A stretch of DNA of 64,000 bases from BOKV01 sp041987205. GTDB lineage: Bacteria; Pseudomonadota; Alphaproteobacteria; Rhizobiales; Rhizobiaceae. Shown here piece after piece: positions 1 through 8,153 of this stretch; the first letter of the stretch is position 1, and the number at the start of each line of letters is the position of its first letter. The notes beneath the pieces were generated by a model. The model did not search any database and was not told the origin of the DNA. It saw only the letters and a list, made by a program, of their open reading frames with translations. The stretch covers positions 1-64,000 of the forward strand of contig JBHIWX010000003.1 of assembly GCA_041987205.1 (NCBI GenBank), in the 5' to 3' direction. A program made the position numbers and the translations under genes.

Positions 1-112
1 GCGCGCGAGGCGCCGCCCCGGGAGGCCGCGGCCGCCGCGCGGACGGACCCGGCGGCTGCGAGCGCGCCGACGCCCGCCGCGCCCGCCCCGCCGCGCCGCG
101 CCGCGGCGGAAG
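1..112. other. Abnormally GC-rich window end
   Basis: This stretch is almost pure G and C, with only one or two T bases in the first ~110 positions, while the adjoining dcd sequence has normal composition. The reading frame stays open but the encoded residues (mostly Arg, Gly, Ala, Pro) do not continue the dCTP deaminase family. It looks like low-quality or misassembled contig-end sequence rather than biology. Confidence 0.55.
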
Positions 113-627
113 CGCAGCTGCGACAGGCGCGATCCGGTGCGCACCAGCACCGGAAAGGTCGAAGGGCTGATCTCCAGATAGAGCGGCCCGGCATAGCCCG
201 CCTCGATGTGGTCGAAGCCCTGCGCACGGTCGGCAATGACACGGGTAAAGATGTCGAGGCGGCCGGTCGAGCTCTTCGGGTTGGTCGAGGCGGCGATATC
301 GGCCGGCAGGGCGAGACGCTCCTGCAACGGGACGAGATAGACGCAGCCCGTTTCCAGCACGGCGCCGTTCGACAGATCGAATTCGTGCAGCTTGAGCCGG
401 TCAAGTTTGTCGGCGACGGTTGCCTCGCGGCCGGGCAGGAAGGAGGCGCGAATGCGATAGGCTGTGGTGCCGAGGCGCAGATCAAGGCTCGCCGGCTGGA
501 CCTGGTCCTCGTCGGGCGGCGGCGCATCGATCGCGCCGGATTCCAGCATGGCCTGAATGGCGATATCGGGGAGAATTCCGGCTTGCGGCAAGGCTTGGCG
601 GTTCCGCTTTGGACGCGTGGAATACAC
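1..627 (-). CDS. dcd: dCTP deaminase, long alphaproteobacterial form (3' end cut by window)
   Basis: Makes dUTP from dCTP for thymidylate synthesis. Read leftward from a GTG at 625-627, the frame gives a start region followed by ILPDIAIQAMLESGAI, then QPASLDLRLG, TNPKSSTGRLDIFTRVI and YAGPLYLEISPSTF, which are the hallmark stretches of the COG0717 dCTP deaminase fold (SSxGR phosphate-binding loop). A TTG one codon earlier is the other possible start. The long rhizobial form is about 360 residues, so roughly 40% lies off the left edge. Linkage to metZ and apaG is typical for Hyphomicrobiales. The last ~35 residues visible (encoded by bases 1-110) become an Arg/Gly-rich string that does not resemble the family and coincides with extreme GC, so this end may be a sequencing or assembly fault. 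Confidence 0.85.
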   Translation of the reverse strand, partial: MYSTRPKRNRQALPQAGILPDIAIQAMLESGAIDAPPPDEDQVQPASLDLRLGTTAYRIRASFLPGREATVADKLDRLKLHEFDLSNGAVLETGCVYLVPLQERLALPADIAASTNPKSSTGRLDIFTRVIADRAQGFDHIEAGYAGPLYLEISPSTFPVLVRTGSRLSQLRFRRGAARRGGRGGRRRARSRRVRPRGGRGLPGRRLAR

Positions 628-684
628 CAATAGCCCATCACATGATTGACGCAAACGCGGATGAGGCGTAAACCACATCATATT

Positions 685-752
685 CCGTGGTGATTTGCCT
701 TTCCCAAAAGGATGGCCGGCTTGCAGCCACGTTAAACAACTCGCTAAAAGGG
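685..752 (+). promoter_or_regulatory. SAM-II riboswitch (metA motif) before metZ
   Basis: The segment has the SAM-II layout: a 5' strand CCGTGG (685-690) followed by TGATTTG, a variable stretch, then TTGCAGCCACGTTAAA and CGCTAAAAGGG at the 3' end. Bases 686-690 pair with 727-731 (CGTGG/CCACG), forming P1, and the 3' GCTAAAAGGG supplies the pseudoknot strand. SAM-II is known upstream of metA, metX/metZ and related genes in alphaproteobacteria, where SAM binding lowers expression. The inner loop is longer than in the compact natural examples. Identification is by pattern; a covariance-model search would settle it. Confidence 0.82.
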
Positions 753-767
753 CCACGGACGCTCGAT

Positions 768-803
768 CCGGTTGGCGCCTTCATGCGCGAACCGGATTTT
801 TTT
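768..803 (+). terminator. Intrinsic terminator between SAM-II aptamer and metZ
   Basis: CCGGTT (768-773) pairs with AACCGG (790-795), with inner CGC/GCG pairing, and is followed by seven T residues (797-803). It sits 16 bases after the riboswitch and 49 bases before the metZ start codon, so it must act on metZ transcription. A competing stem, CGGA (756-759) with TCCG (767-770), would take up the base of the terminator and could be the antiterminator. Confidence 0.8.
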
Positions 804-852
804 GTGCCCGAAGCTCCCCTGCGGAGACGGGCCAGGGCTGACGGAGACGAAG

Positions 853-2064
853 ATGAAAGCGGATAACAGCGAAGCGAAAACCTCACGGCAATGGCGGGCG
901 CAGACCGCGCTGGTGCATGGCGGCACCCAGCGCTCGGGCTTCGGCGAAACCTCGGAGGCACTGTTCCTGACGCAGGGCTTCGTCTACGAGAGCGCGGAGG
1001 CCGCAGAGGCCCGCTTCAAGGGCGATGAAGACGGCTTCATCTATTCGCGCTACGCGAACCCTACCGTCGACATGTTCGAAAAACGCATGTGCCTGCTGGA
1101 AGGCGCCGAGGACGCCCGCGCCACGGCCTCCGGCATGGCGGCGGTGGCGGCGGCCATCGGCTGTCAGGTGACGGCGGGCGACCACATTGTCGCCTCGCGC
1201 GCCCTTTTCGGTTCCTGCCGCTGGGTGGTCGAGACACTGATGCCGCGCTACGGCGTCGAATGCACGCTGGTCGACGGACGCGATCTCGACGCCTGGAAGG
1301 CGGCGGTCCGGCCGGAAACGAAGGTCTTCTTCCTGGAGAGCCCGACCAACCCGACGCTGGAACTCTGCGACATCACGGCGATCGCCGATATCGCGCATGA
1401 AAACGGTGCGACGCTGGTCGTCGACAATGTGTTCGCCACGCCGCTGTGGCAGAAGCCGCTCGATCTGGGTGCCGACATCGTCGTCTACTCGACGACCAAG
1501 CATGTCGACGGACAGGGCAGGTGTCTGGGCGGCGTCGTGCTGTCGAACAAGGAATGGATCGACGACAATCTGCACGACTATTTCCGCCACACCGGGCCGA
1601 GCATGAGCCCGTTCAACGCCTGGGTCATGCTCAAGGGGATGGAGACGCTGATCCCGCGCGTGCGCCAGCAGACACAGGCGGCCGCGCAGATCGCCGATTT
1701 CCTGGCCGGATCACCGGGCGTTACCAAGGTGCTCTATCCGGGCCGCGACGACCATCCACAGGCCGAACTCGCCCGGCGCCAGATGGCTGAGGGTTCGACG
1801 CTGGTAGCCTTCGAGGTCGAGGGCGGCAAGGCCGGCGCCTTCGCCTTCGAGAATGCGCTGGAGATCATACGCATCTCCAACAATCTGGGCGACGCCAAGA
1901 GCCTGATCACCCATCCGACGACGACGACGCACAAGAATTTGACGCCGGAAGCACGTGCCGAACTCGACATCACGGATGGGCTGCTGCGGCTGTCGGTCGG
2001 GCTCGAGGATGTCGACGACCTGATCGACGATCTTGGCCACGCGCTGACGAAGTTGAAAGCCTAG
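853..2064 (+). CDS. metZ: O-succinylhomoserine sulfhydrylase
   Basis: PLP enzyme that makes homocysteine directly from O-succinylhomoserine and sulfide in methionine synthesis. The 403-residue protein has the Cys/Met-metabolism gamma-family signature: SRYANPTVDMFEKR near the N-terminus (phosphate-binding Tyr/Arg), VVDNVFATP, and the PLP lysine in YSTTKHVDGQGR (about Lys216), then a Ser-rich SNNLGDAKSL substrate loop. The ATG at 853 is chosen because GGAGACGA lies just upstream; an earlier TTG at 772 would start inside the terminator hairpin. Expression is probably controlled by the SAM-II riboswitch and terminator. Its stop overlaps the stop of the convergent phosphatidyltransferase gene by four bases. 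MetZ versus MetB/MetC rests on best family resemblance and the genomic neighbourhood. Confidence 0.92.
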   Translation: MKADNSEAKTSRQWRAQTALVHGGTQRSGFGETSEALFLTQGFVYESAEAAEARFKGDEDGFIYSRYANPTVDMFEKRMCLLEGAEDARATASGMAAVAAAIGCQVTAGDHIVASRALFGSCRWVVETLMPRYGVECTLVDGRDLDAWKAAVRPETKVFFLESPTNPTLELCDITAIADIAHENGATLVVDNVFATPLWQKPLDLGADIVVYSTTKHVDGQGRCLGGVVLSNKEWIDDNLHDYFRHTGPSMSPFNAWVMLKGMETLIPRVRQQTQAAAQIADFLAGSPGVTKVLYPGRDDHPQAELARRQMAEGSTLVAFEVEGGKAGAFAFENALEIIRISNNLGDAKSLITHPTTTTHKNLTPEARAELDITDGLLRLSVGLEDVDDLIDDLGHALTKLKA

Positions 2065-2681
2065 CCTTTCCCGCCGGCGCGGAAGGTCCGCGCCGCCAAC
2101 ACGATGCGCGACAGCGCGGTGTAGGCCGTCAGCGCCGCGAAGGCCCAGGCAAGCCAGACGAAGCTGGACGGCCACAGACACATGGCGGCGAAGACGAGGA
2201 TCGTTTCCGTCGCCTCGGCCAGTCCCGTGGTGAAGAACAGGGATTTTTCGCCACGCGCCAGCGTCTTCAGGCCGTGCTTTTCGGCAAGCACGGCGAAGGC
2301 CAGAAAACTCGCGCCATTGACGTAGAAGGCGAGCAGCAGTGCTGCGCCGGCGATGGCGTTGGCGCCTGGGTCTGCCAGCACGAAGCCGAACGGGATTGCG
2401 CCGTAAAAGGCGAAGTCGAGCACGATGTCGAGGAAGCCGCCGAAATCCGTCTTGTGCGTGGCGCGCGCCACCGCACCGTCGAGGCCGTCGGCGAGCCGGC
2501 TCGCCAGCAGCGCGGCAAGGCCCGCCCAATACCAGTGCTGCGCGATGCAAAAGGCGGAGACGAGGGCAAGCCCGAACCCGGCCAGCGTGACCGCGTTGGC
2601 GCCGATGCCCGCGCCAGCCAGCGCGCGGCCCGTGCGGTCGAGTGCCGGGCCGATGATGGCGCGCATTCTGCCGTCGAGCAT
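2061..2681 (-). CDS. CDP-alcohol phosphatidyltransferase family protein
   Basis: Integral membrane enzyme that transfers a phospho-alcohol group from a CDP-alcohol. The family signature D-G-x2-A-R-x8-G-x3-D-x3-D is complete: DGLDGAVAR ... GGFLDIVLD (about residues 68-92 of 206). Five to six hydrophobic segments follow the usual PgsA/PssA topology. The substrate cannot be told from sequence; in Rhizobiales this metZ-linked homologue is generally annotated only to family. The ATG at 2681 is favoured because GGGAG lies seven bases upstream; an ATG at 2735 would add 18 residues. Convergent with metZ. Confidence 0.85.
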   Translation of the reverse strand: MLDGRMRAIIGPALDRTGRALAGAGIGANAVTLAGFGLALVSAFCIAQHWYWAGLAALLASRLADGLDGAVARATHKTDFGGFLDIVLDFAFYGAIPFGFVLADPGANAIAGAALLLAFYVNGASFLAFAVLAEKHGLKTLARGEKSLFFTTGLAEATETILVFAAMCLWPSSFVWLAWAFAALTAYTALSRIVLAARTFRAGGKG

Positions 2682-2809
2682 GCATTCTCCCGTGTAAAGA
2701 GCCGCCGGCAGCAACCGGCGGGTCTTGCGTATCAACAGGTGATAGCCCTACCCCTTGCCGCGCGCCAGCATTTCGGCAAAATCTTCAATCCCTCGAACCA
2801 CAGGCAGGC

Positions 2810-3214
2810 ATGGAACACGGCATGTATCGCGAGCAGACAGGACCGATCACCGTCAGCGTCCTGCCGGTCTATATCGACGAGCGCTCGGCGCCCGAGCAGA
2901 ACCGCTACTTCTGGGCCTACCAGGTGACAATCGAGAATTCGGGCGAACTCTCGGTACAGCTCATGTCGCGGTACTGGCACATTGTCGACGGCAATGGCGA
3001 GGTGGAAGAAGTGCGCGGGCCGGGCGTGGTTGGCGAGCAGCCGATCCTGGAGCCGGGCGATTCCTACGAATATACCAGCGGCTGTCCGCTGACGACGCCG
3101 TCGGGCTTCATGCGCGGCGCGTACACCATGGTCGATGAAAACGGCAATCGTTTCGATGTCGCCATCCCGGCCTTCTCGCTCGACCTGCCCGATGCCGGCA
3201 ATGTGCTGAACTGA
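2810..3214 (+). CDS. apaG: ApaG protein (DUF525)
   Basis: Small single-domain protein of 134 residues with the immunoglobulin-like ApaG fold. Diagnostic stretches are YFWAYQVTIENSG, LMSRYWHIVDGNG, VRGPGVVGEQP, YEYTSGCPL and MRGAYTMV. ApaG is linked to cobalt/magnesium resistance and Ap4A metabolism in enterobacteria; its exact biochemical role is unsettled. The second ATG at 2822 (MYREQ) is an alternative start. Linkage to metZ, hslO and argF is common in Rhizobiales. Confidence 0.93.
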   Translation: MEHGMYREQTGPITVSVLPVYIDERSAPEQNRYFWAYQVTIENSGELSVQLMSRYWHIVDGNGEVEEVRGPGVVGEQPILEPGDSYEYTSGCPLTTPSGFMRGAYTMVDENGNRFDVAIPAFSLDLPDAGNVLN

Positions 3215-3224
3215 AGTGCTGGCG

Positions 3225-6200
3225 CTATTCGGCGGCTTGCGGCCGCGATCTCTGCGACCCGAAGACGAAGCGCAGGGCGCCGCGGATGTCCGCGCCGATG
3301 CCGACAAAGGCCGGCACCAGGAACAGCACCAGCATGGTCGCGACGCCGAGGCCGAAAATGATGGTAACCGCCATCGGCACCATGAACTTCGCCTGCACGG
3401 ATTGCTCGAACAGCAGCGGCACGAGACCGCCAATGGTGGTCAGCGAGGTCAGCAGCACGGCGCGGAGCCGGTCGCGGCTGGCGCCGACCACCGCCTCGCG
3501 CAGCCCTTCGCCCTCGCTCAGCCTTTCGTCCATGCGACTGACCAGCACGATGGAATCGTTGACCAGGATACCGGCGAGCCCGAGCAGCGCGATCAGCGAC
3601 ATCATGGTCAGCTTGTAGCCAAGCAGCCAATGCCCGAACACCGCACCGACGATGCCGAACGGGATGATCAGCATGACGGCGAGCGGGCGCCAGTAGTCCG
3701 AAAACACCCAGGCAAGGATGATGTAGATCGCCGAGAGCGCGATCAGCACGCCGATGCGCAGATCCTCGAAGGCGCGCGCGCTTTCCTCGGCGCGGCCGGC
3801 GAATTCCCATGACAGTCCGTAGCGCCGCGCGATCTCGGGCATGGGTCCGTCGCTCAGCATGCGGATCGCGTTTTCAGTCGTCATCACGTCGGTGTCGAGG
3901 TCGCCGGTGATCGCCACGGCGGTGGCGCCGTCGCGGCGCTGGATCGCCGAGAAACCCTGTTTCTCGGAAAGGGAAACGACCTCGGCCAGCGGCACGAATT
4001 CTCCGGCAGGCGTACGCAGTTCGAAATCGCGGAGGGCCGCAGCGCCGGAACGCGGCGAGGTCATGGCGACCCGCACGGTGATCTCGTCGTCACCTCGGGC
4101 GAAGCGGCGCGGGATCGCACCCTCGAAGGCGTTGCGGACCTGTCGGCCGACCTCGTCCAGCGTGAAGCCGAGGGCGGTGCCGCGCGGCAGCAGGGTCATG
4201 ACCAGTTCGGGTTTGCCATAGGGCAGGTCGTCGGCGACGCCGCTCAGGCCCGGAACCGCGCTCATCAGTTCGACGATCTCGCTGGACGCCTTTTTCAGCG
4301 TGGCGACATCGCCGCCGGTCAGACGCAGATCGACATCGCGGCCAGGCGGGCCGCCGCGCTGCTCGAAGATGGCGATACGGTCGATGCCCGGCAGTTTCGG
4401 CATGTTGCGGCGCCAGGCGGCGACGAAATCGCCGGTGCGCACGTCGCGGAATTCGGACGGCAGGAGCTGGACGTTCATCTGTGCGAGATTGTCGCCGACA
4501 TTGCGCCCCGCCGAACCCAGCGTGGTGAAGACGGCGCTGACGAGTTTGTCGCGTTCGCCGGCAAGCTGCGTCGCCGTGGTGTCGAGCGACTGCTCGACGG
4601 CATCGACGATTTCGATCGCGCGGGCTTCCGGCAGGCCGGGATTGAGCACGATGCGGGCGCGCACGCTTTCGGCTTCGGGAGAGGGGAAGAAGACGAAGGC
4701 GACACGACCGCCCGCGAGCAGGCCGGCCGCCAGCACCATCATCGCCGCCAGTGCGGCGGCCAGCGTGACGTAGCGCCAGTCATAGGCTAGTTCGGCTGCC
4801 CGCGAGAACGGGCCGGAACGGAACCACTCAAAGCCGCGATCGAAGCCGCGACGCAGTGCCCCCTCCCGCTCGAGGTCGATCGCCTGACCGGCACCGGGCC
4901 GAGCGAGGGTCTTCCGGCGGGCGCGGCGGCGCAGCAAGGCGATCAACCCCTCGGCCAGCGCACCGACGAGCAAGGAGGCGGCGGCCAGCACCAGCACGAA
5001 GAGCACGTCCGGCATCTGCTGGCGCGCGGCGGAGATCTGGCCGACCAGCGAGAGCAGCGACGACGACGAGCCGTCGGTGCCGGCGCGCTCGGAAAGCGCG
5101 ATGATGAAGGCGCCGAACGCGAAGGCGAAGATCAGATGGCGCCAGTAGGACCAGCGCGCCGGCGGTCGCGGCATCAGCGAATGGGCGAGATGGCCCGGCA
5201 GGATCAGGAAGCACTCGATCATGCTGGCCAGCAGCACCGCGATAACGATCACAGGCAACACGCCCATGACCTCGCCGATGGCGTCGCGGATCAGGAACAT
5301 GGGTGCGAAGGCGACGGCGGTCGTGGTCATGGCGGCCAGCACTGGCATGGCCATGCGGCCGGCGCCGGCCTCGGCGGCCTCCAGCGGCGGGTCGCCCGCG
5401 GCGTGGCGCGTCGCGGTGTGTTCGCCGACCACGATGGCGTCGTCCACGACGATGCCGAGCATCATGATCAACCCAAAGAGCGTGATCATGTTGATCGACT
5501 GGCCGAGCGCGAACATGACGCCGACGGTCGCCAGCATGGCGATCGGAATGCCGGCGGCGACCCAGAAAGCGATGCGCGCGTTGAGGAACAGGAACAGGGT
5601 GGCGACGACGAGGATGAGCCCGCTCACACCGTTGCGCACCAGCAGCATGATGCGTTCGACCAGAGCGTCGGCGAGCACGTCGTATTTGCGCACTTCCAAG
5701 CCCGGCGGCAGTGAGGGTTGCAATTCGGAGAGATAGTCGTCGAGGATCTTCGCCGTCGCCAGCGTGTCGGCGGTCGGCGCGCGCTGGACGGACAATTCGA
5801 TGGCCGTCTTCTCACCGGCGATGCCCCGCGTCGCACCGTCCTTGAAGCCGAAATGGATGTCGGAGATGTCGCCAAGCCAGACCTTCTCGCCGGAAGCAAA
5901 CGAGCGCACCTCGATGCGGGACAGGGCTTCCGGCCGCTGGAAGTCCGCGACCGTGCGCAGCTGCTTCTCGACGCTGCCCTCGGTCTGGCCGGACGGCAGG
6001 TCACGCGAGTTGCCGGCAATGCTGGCGGACACATCGCCGACGGAAAGGCCGAGGCGGCGCAATTCAGCCTCCGGCACGTCGACCTGCAGTTCCTCGTCGC
6101 GCAGGCCGGTGAATTCGACCTTGTCGATGCCGCGCGCGATGAGGTCGTCGCGCATGCGCTTGGCGTAGACCCGGAGGGTCGATTCCGGCAGATCGCCCGA

Positions 6201-6650
6201 CACCGAGACATTGGCGACCCGGTCGAAGAAGGCGACGCGGCTGATCTTGGCGGCCTCGGCATCCTCGGGAAGGGTTGAGATCGCCTTGACGGCGGCATCG
6301 ACATCGCTCGTCGCCGTCTGCATGTCGGCGGAGGGCTCGAATTCCAGCGAGATCGTACCGACGCCCTCGCGCGCATAGGAGACCATCTTGTCGACGCCGT
6401 CGATGAAGCGAACCTCGGGCTCGATGATCTGCAGAATGTTGGCCTCGACATCCTCCGCGCTGGCGCCCGACCATTCGACCGTAATTGTAACGGTCTTGAC
6501 CTCGATGGTCGGGAAGAACTGGGTGTTGATGCGGGCGATCGAGAAGATGCCGAACAGCAGCATCAGCACCATGACCAGATTGGCCGCGTTGGGATGACGC
6601 GTGAACAGCCGGATGATGCCGCCGCCGGATACGGGCGCCGTGGTGCGCAC
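3225..6650 (-). CDS. RND efflux transporter permease
   Basis: Inner-membrane proton-driven efflux pump of the AcrB/MdtB type, about 1141 residues. The N-terminal TM1 (AANLVMVLMLLFGIF) is followed by periplasmic porter domains. TM4 carries the proton-relay aspartates in MLGIVVDDAIVV, and the second half repeats the pattern (LGLAGILVNDSIVLV). The GTG at 6650 is preferred: it lies four bases after the stop of the adaptor gene, and an earlier ATG at 6728 would overlap the adaptor by 74 bases. The protein is about 90 residues longer than AcrB because of a central insert (roughly bases 4870-5170) with two additional hydrophobic segments and a basic stretch. No outer-membrane TolC-like gene lies in the window. 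The substrate is unknown. Confidence 0.92.
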   Translation of the reverse strand: MRTTAPVSGGGIIRLFTRHPNAANLVMVLMLLFGIFSIARINTQFFPTIEVKTVTITVEWSGASAEDVEANILQIIEPEVRFIDGVDKMVSYAREGVGTISLEFEPSADMQTATSDVDAAVKAISTLPEDAEAAKISRVAFFDRVANVSVSGDLPESTLRVYAKRMRDDLIARGIDKVEFTGLRDEELQVDVPEAELRRLGLSVGDVSASIAGNSRDLPSGQTEGSVEKQLRTVADFQRPEALSRIEVRSFASGEKVWLGDISDIHFGFKDGATRGIAGEKTAIELSVQRAPTADTLATAKILDDYLSELQPSLPPGLEVRKYDVLADALVERIMLLVRNGVSGLILVVATLFLFLNARIAFWVAAGIPIAMLATVGVMFALGQSINMITLFGLIMMLGIVVDDAIVVGEHTATRHAAGDPPLEAAEAGAGRMAMPVLAAMTTTAVAFAPMFLIRDAIGEVMGVLPVIVIAVLLASMIECFLILPGHLAHSLMPRPPARWSYWRHLIFAFAFGAFIIALSERAGTDGSSSSLLSLVGQISAARQQMPDVLFVLVLAAASLLVGALAEGLIALLRRRARRKTLARPGAGQAIDLEREGALRRGFDRGFEWFRSGPFSRAAELAYDWRYVTLAAALAAMMVLAAGLLAGGRVAFVFFPSPEAESVRARIVLNPGLPEARAIEIVDAVEQSLDTTATQLAGERDKLVSAVFTTLGSAGRNVGDNLAQMNVQLLPSEFRDVRTGDFVAAWRRNMPKLPGIDRIAIFEQRGGPPGRDVDLRLTGGDVATLKKASSEIVELMSAVPGLSGVADDLPYGKPELVMTLLPRGTALGFTLDEVGRQVRNAFEGAIPRRFARGDDEITVRVAMTSPRSGAAALRDFELRTPAGEFVPLAEVVSLSEKQGFSAIQRRDGATAVAITGDLDTDVMTTENAIRMLSDGPMPEIARRYGLSWEFAGRAEESARAFEDLRIGVLIALSAIYIILAWVFSDYWRPLAVMLIIPFGIVGAVFGHWLLGYKLTMMSLIALLGLAGILVNDSIVLVSRMDERLSEGEGLREAVVGASRDRLRAVLLTSLTTIGGLVPLLFEQSVQAKFMVPMAVTIIFGLGVATMLVLFLVPAFVGIGADIRGALRFVFGSQRSRPQAAE

Positions 6651-6654
6651 GCGA

Positions 6655-8049
6655 TCAGTCCTTCGCCGCCGCTGTGGCGCCGGGAGCGGGCTCGCTTCCA
6701 GCTTCGCCTTCACCGGAACCGCCGCCATGTGGCGCCACCCGCAGCCCCTCGCCGATCTCGGCGATACGGGTCACGAGGATTTCGTCGCCATCGCCCAGCT
6801 CGCCTGCGACGATGGCGTGCTCGCCGTCCCAGGCGCTGACGGAGATGGCGCGCGGCGCAAGCCTGCCATCGACCACCGCGTAGACCGTGTCGTTGTCGTG
6901 GATCGCGGTTTCCGGCAGGCGGAACTGGCCGGCAAAGACCCTGTCGGGCACGCGGACCTCGACGAAGGCGCCCGGTCGCAGCGCGCCGGTGTCCCGCTGC
7001 CCGTCGAGGCGGGCATATACCTGGACGCCGCCTCGCGTGTTCTCGATATCGGCACCGAGACGGTCGATGGTGGCGGGGATGGTGGTACCGCCACTGCCGA
7101 GCGACGGCACGATCTCGATCGCGCGGCCGATCAGCCCGGGCTGCCCGGCGCTGATCCTGGCGTGGCGGTCGTTGGACAGCGTGAAGCGCACCTCAAGATT
7201 GCCCTCCTCATAGAGCGACACAGCGACATCGTTGGCGGAGACCATCTTGCCGGCCTCGACCTGGGCGGAGCGCACGACCCCATCGAAGGGCGCGATAAGC
7301 ACGGTGTGTTCGAGATTGCGCTCGGCAAGGTCGACCTTCCAGCGCAGGCGTTCCAGGACGGCTTCCTGCTGGCGCAATTGTGCCTTCTTCGCGGTGATCG
7401 AAATCTCGGTCTGGTCTACAGTGGCGGCGCGCTGGCTCAGCACCAGTTCGCGGTCTTCCAGCTGTTTGTCGGTGGCGCTGCCACTCGCCTTGAGGGATTG
7501 AATGCGTTCGAGGTCCTTGAGCGCGAGGTCGCGCTGTTCGCGGGCGCGTTCCAGCCGGTTTTCCTCGAGCGCGATGCCGGCGCGCGATTCGGCGAGCCGC
7601 GCCTCGGCCTCGTCGAGATTGGCCTTCGCCTCGCGCAGTGCGCCCTCATAGTCGAAGCGGTCGATACCGACCAGCGCCTCGCCTTTCGCGACGCGTGCGC
7701 CGGGCTTCAGCAGCGGGCTGACGGAGACGACCTGCCCGGCGACCAGGCTGCGCAGGTCGACGCTGCGGCGCGCGACGATCTCGCCATAGACGGTGAAGAC
7801 AGGCTGGTAATCGCCGGCGCGGGCGATCACGGTGTCGACCGTGTAGACCTTCGGGAAGGGCGGACGCTTGGCGATTTCGGGCTTGGTCGCGACCAGCCAG
7901 CTCATGCCGAAGAAGCCGCCGGCCAGCACGACGATCATCAGCAGGACCTGGAGAACGACGTGCCATGGGCGCATGCCGCGCCGCTGCGTCCGGCGTTCGG
8001 TCGGCGCGGGCGCGGTAGGCCGCTTTTCTTCGGTCTCGCTTGTCAGCAT
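6655..8049 (-). CDS. RND efflux periplasmic adaptor (HlyD/AcrA family)
   Basis: 464-residue membrane-fusion protein linking the downstream permease to an outer-membrane channel. It has one N-terminal membrane anchor (VVLQVLLMIVVLAGGFFG), a lipoyl half-motif SLVAGQVVSVSPLLKPGARV, a coiled-coil hairpin of heptads rich in Glu/Arg/Leu (roughly residues 125-230), the second lipoyl half ending VLIAPFDGVVRSAQVEAG, then beta-barrel and membrane-proximal domains. It is translated just ahead of the permease with four bases between stop and start, so the two are one operon. Confidence 0.93.
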   Translation of the reverse strand: MLTSETEEKRPTAPAPTERRTQRRGMRPWHVVLQVLLMIVVLAGGFFGMSWLVATKPEIAKRPPFPKVYTVDTVIARAGDYQPVFTVYGEIVARRSVDLRSLVAGQVVSVSPLLKPGARVAKGEALVGIDRFDYEGALREAKANLDEAEARLAESRAGIALEENRLERAREQRDLALKDLERIQSLKASGSATDKQLEDRELVLSQRAATVDQTEISITAKKAQLRQQEAVLERLRWKVDLAERNLEHTVLIAPFDGVVRSAQVEAGKMVSANDVAVSLYEEGNLEVRFTLSNDRHARISAGQPGLIGRAIEIVPSLGSGGTTIPATIDRLGADIENTRGGVQVYARLDGQRDTGALRPGAFVEVRVPDRVFAGQFRLPETAIHDNDTVYAVVDGRLAPRAISVSAWDGEHAIVAGELGDGDEILVTRIAEIGEGLRVAPHGGGSGEGEAGSEPAPGATAAAKD

Positions 8050-8153
8050 CGGCCCGCCAGTGGTTCAAGGTGCATTATTCCTACAGGAACCGCACCAACC
8101 GGCAAGTTAACGTTTTGAAAGCTTGATCCGCGCCGAGACGAGTCCGGACGCCC

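Noticed and set aside
772..852. Upstream TTG start for metZ at 772
   Set aside because: It would begin inside the terminator stem; the ATG at 853 has a good ribosome-binding site and family start.
883..1590. Long minus-strand open frame opposite metZ
   Set aside because: Shadow of metZ; Arg/Ala-rich and without any family motif, as expected in GC-rich DNA.
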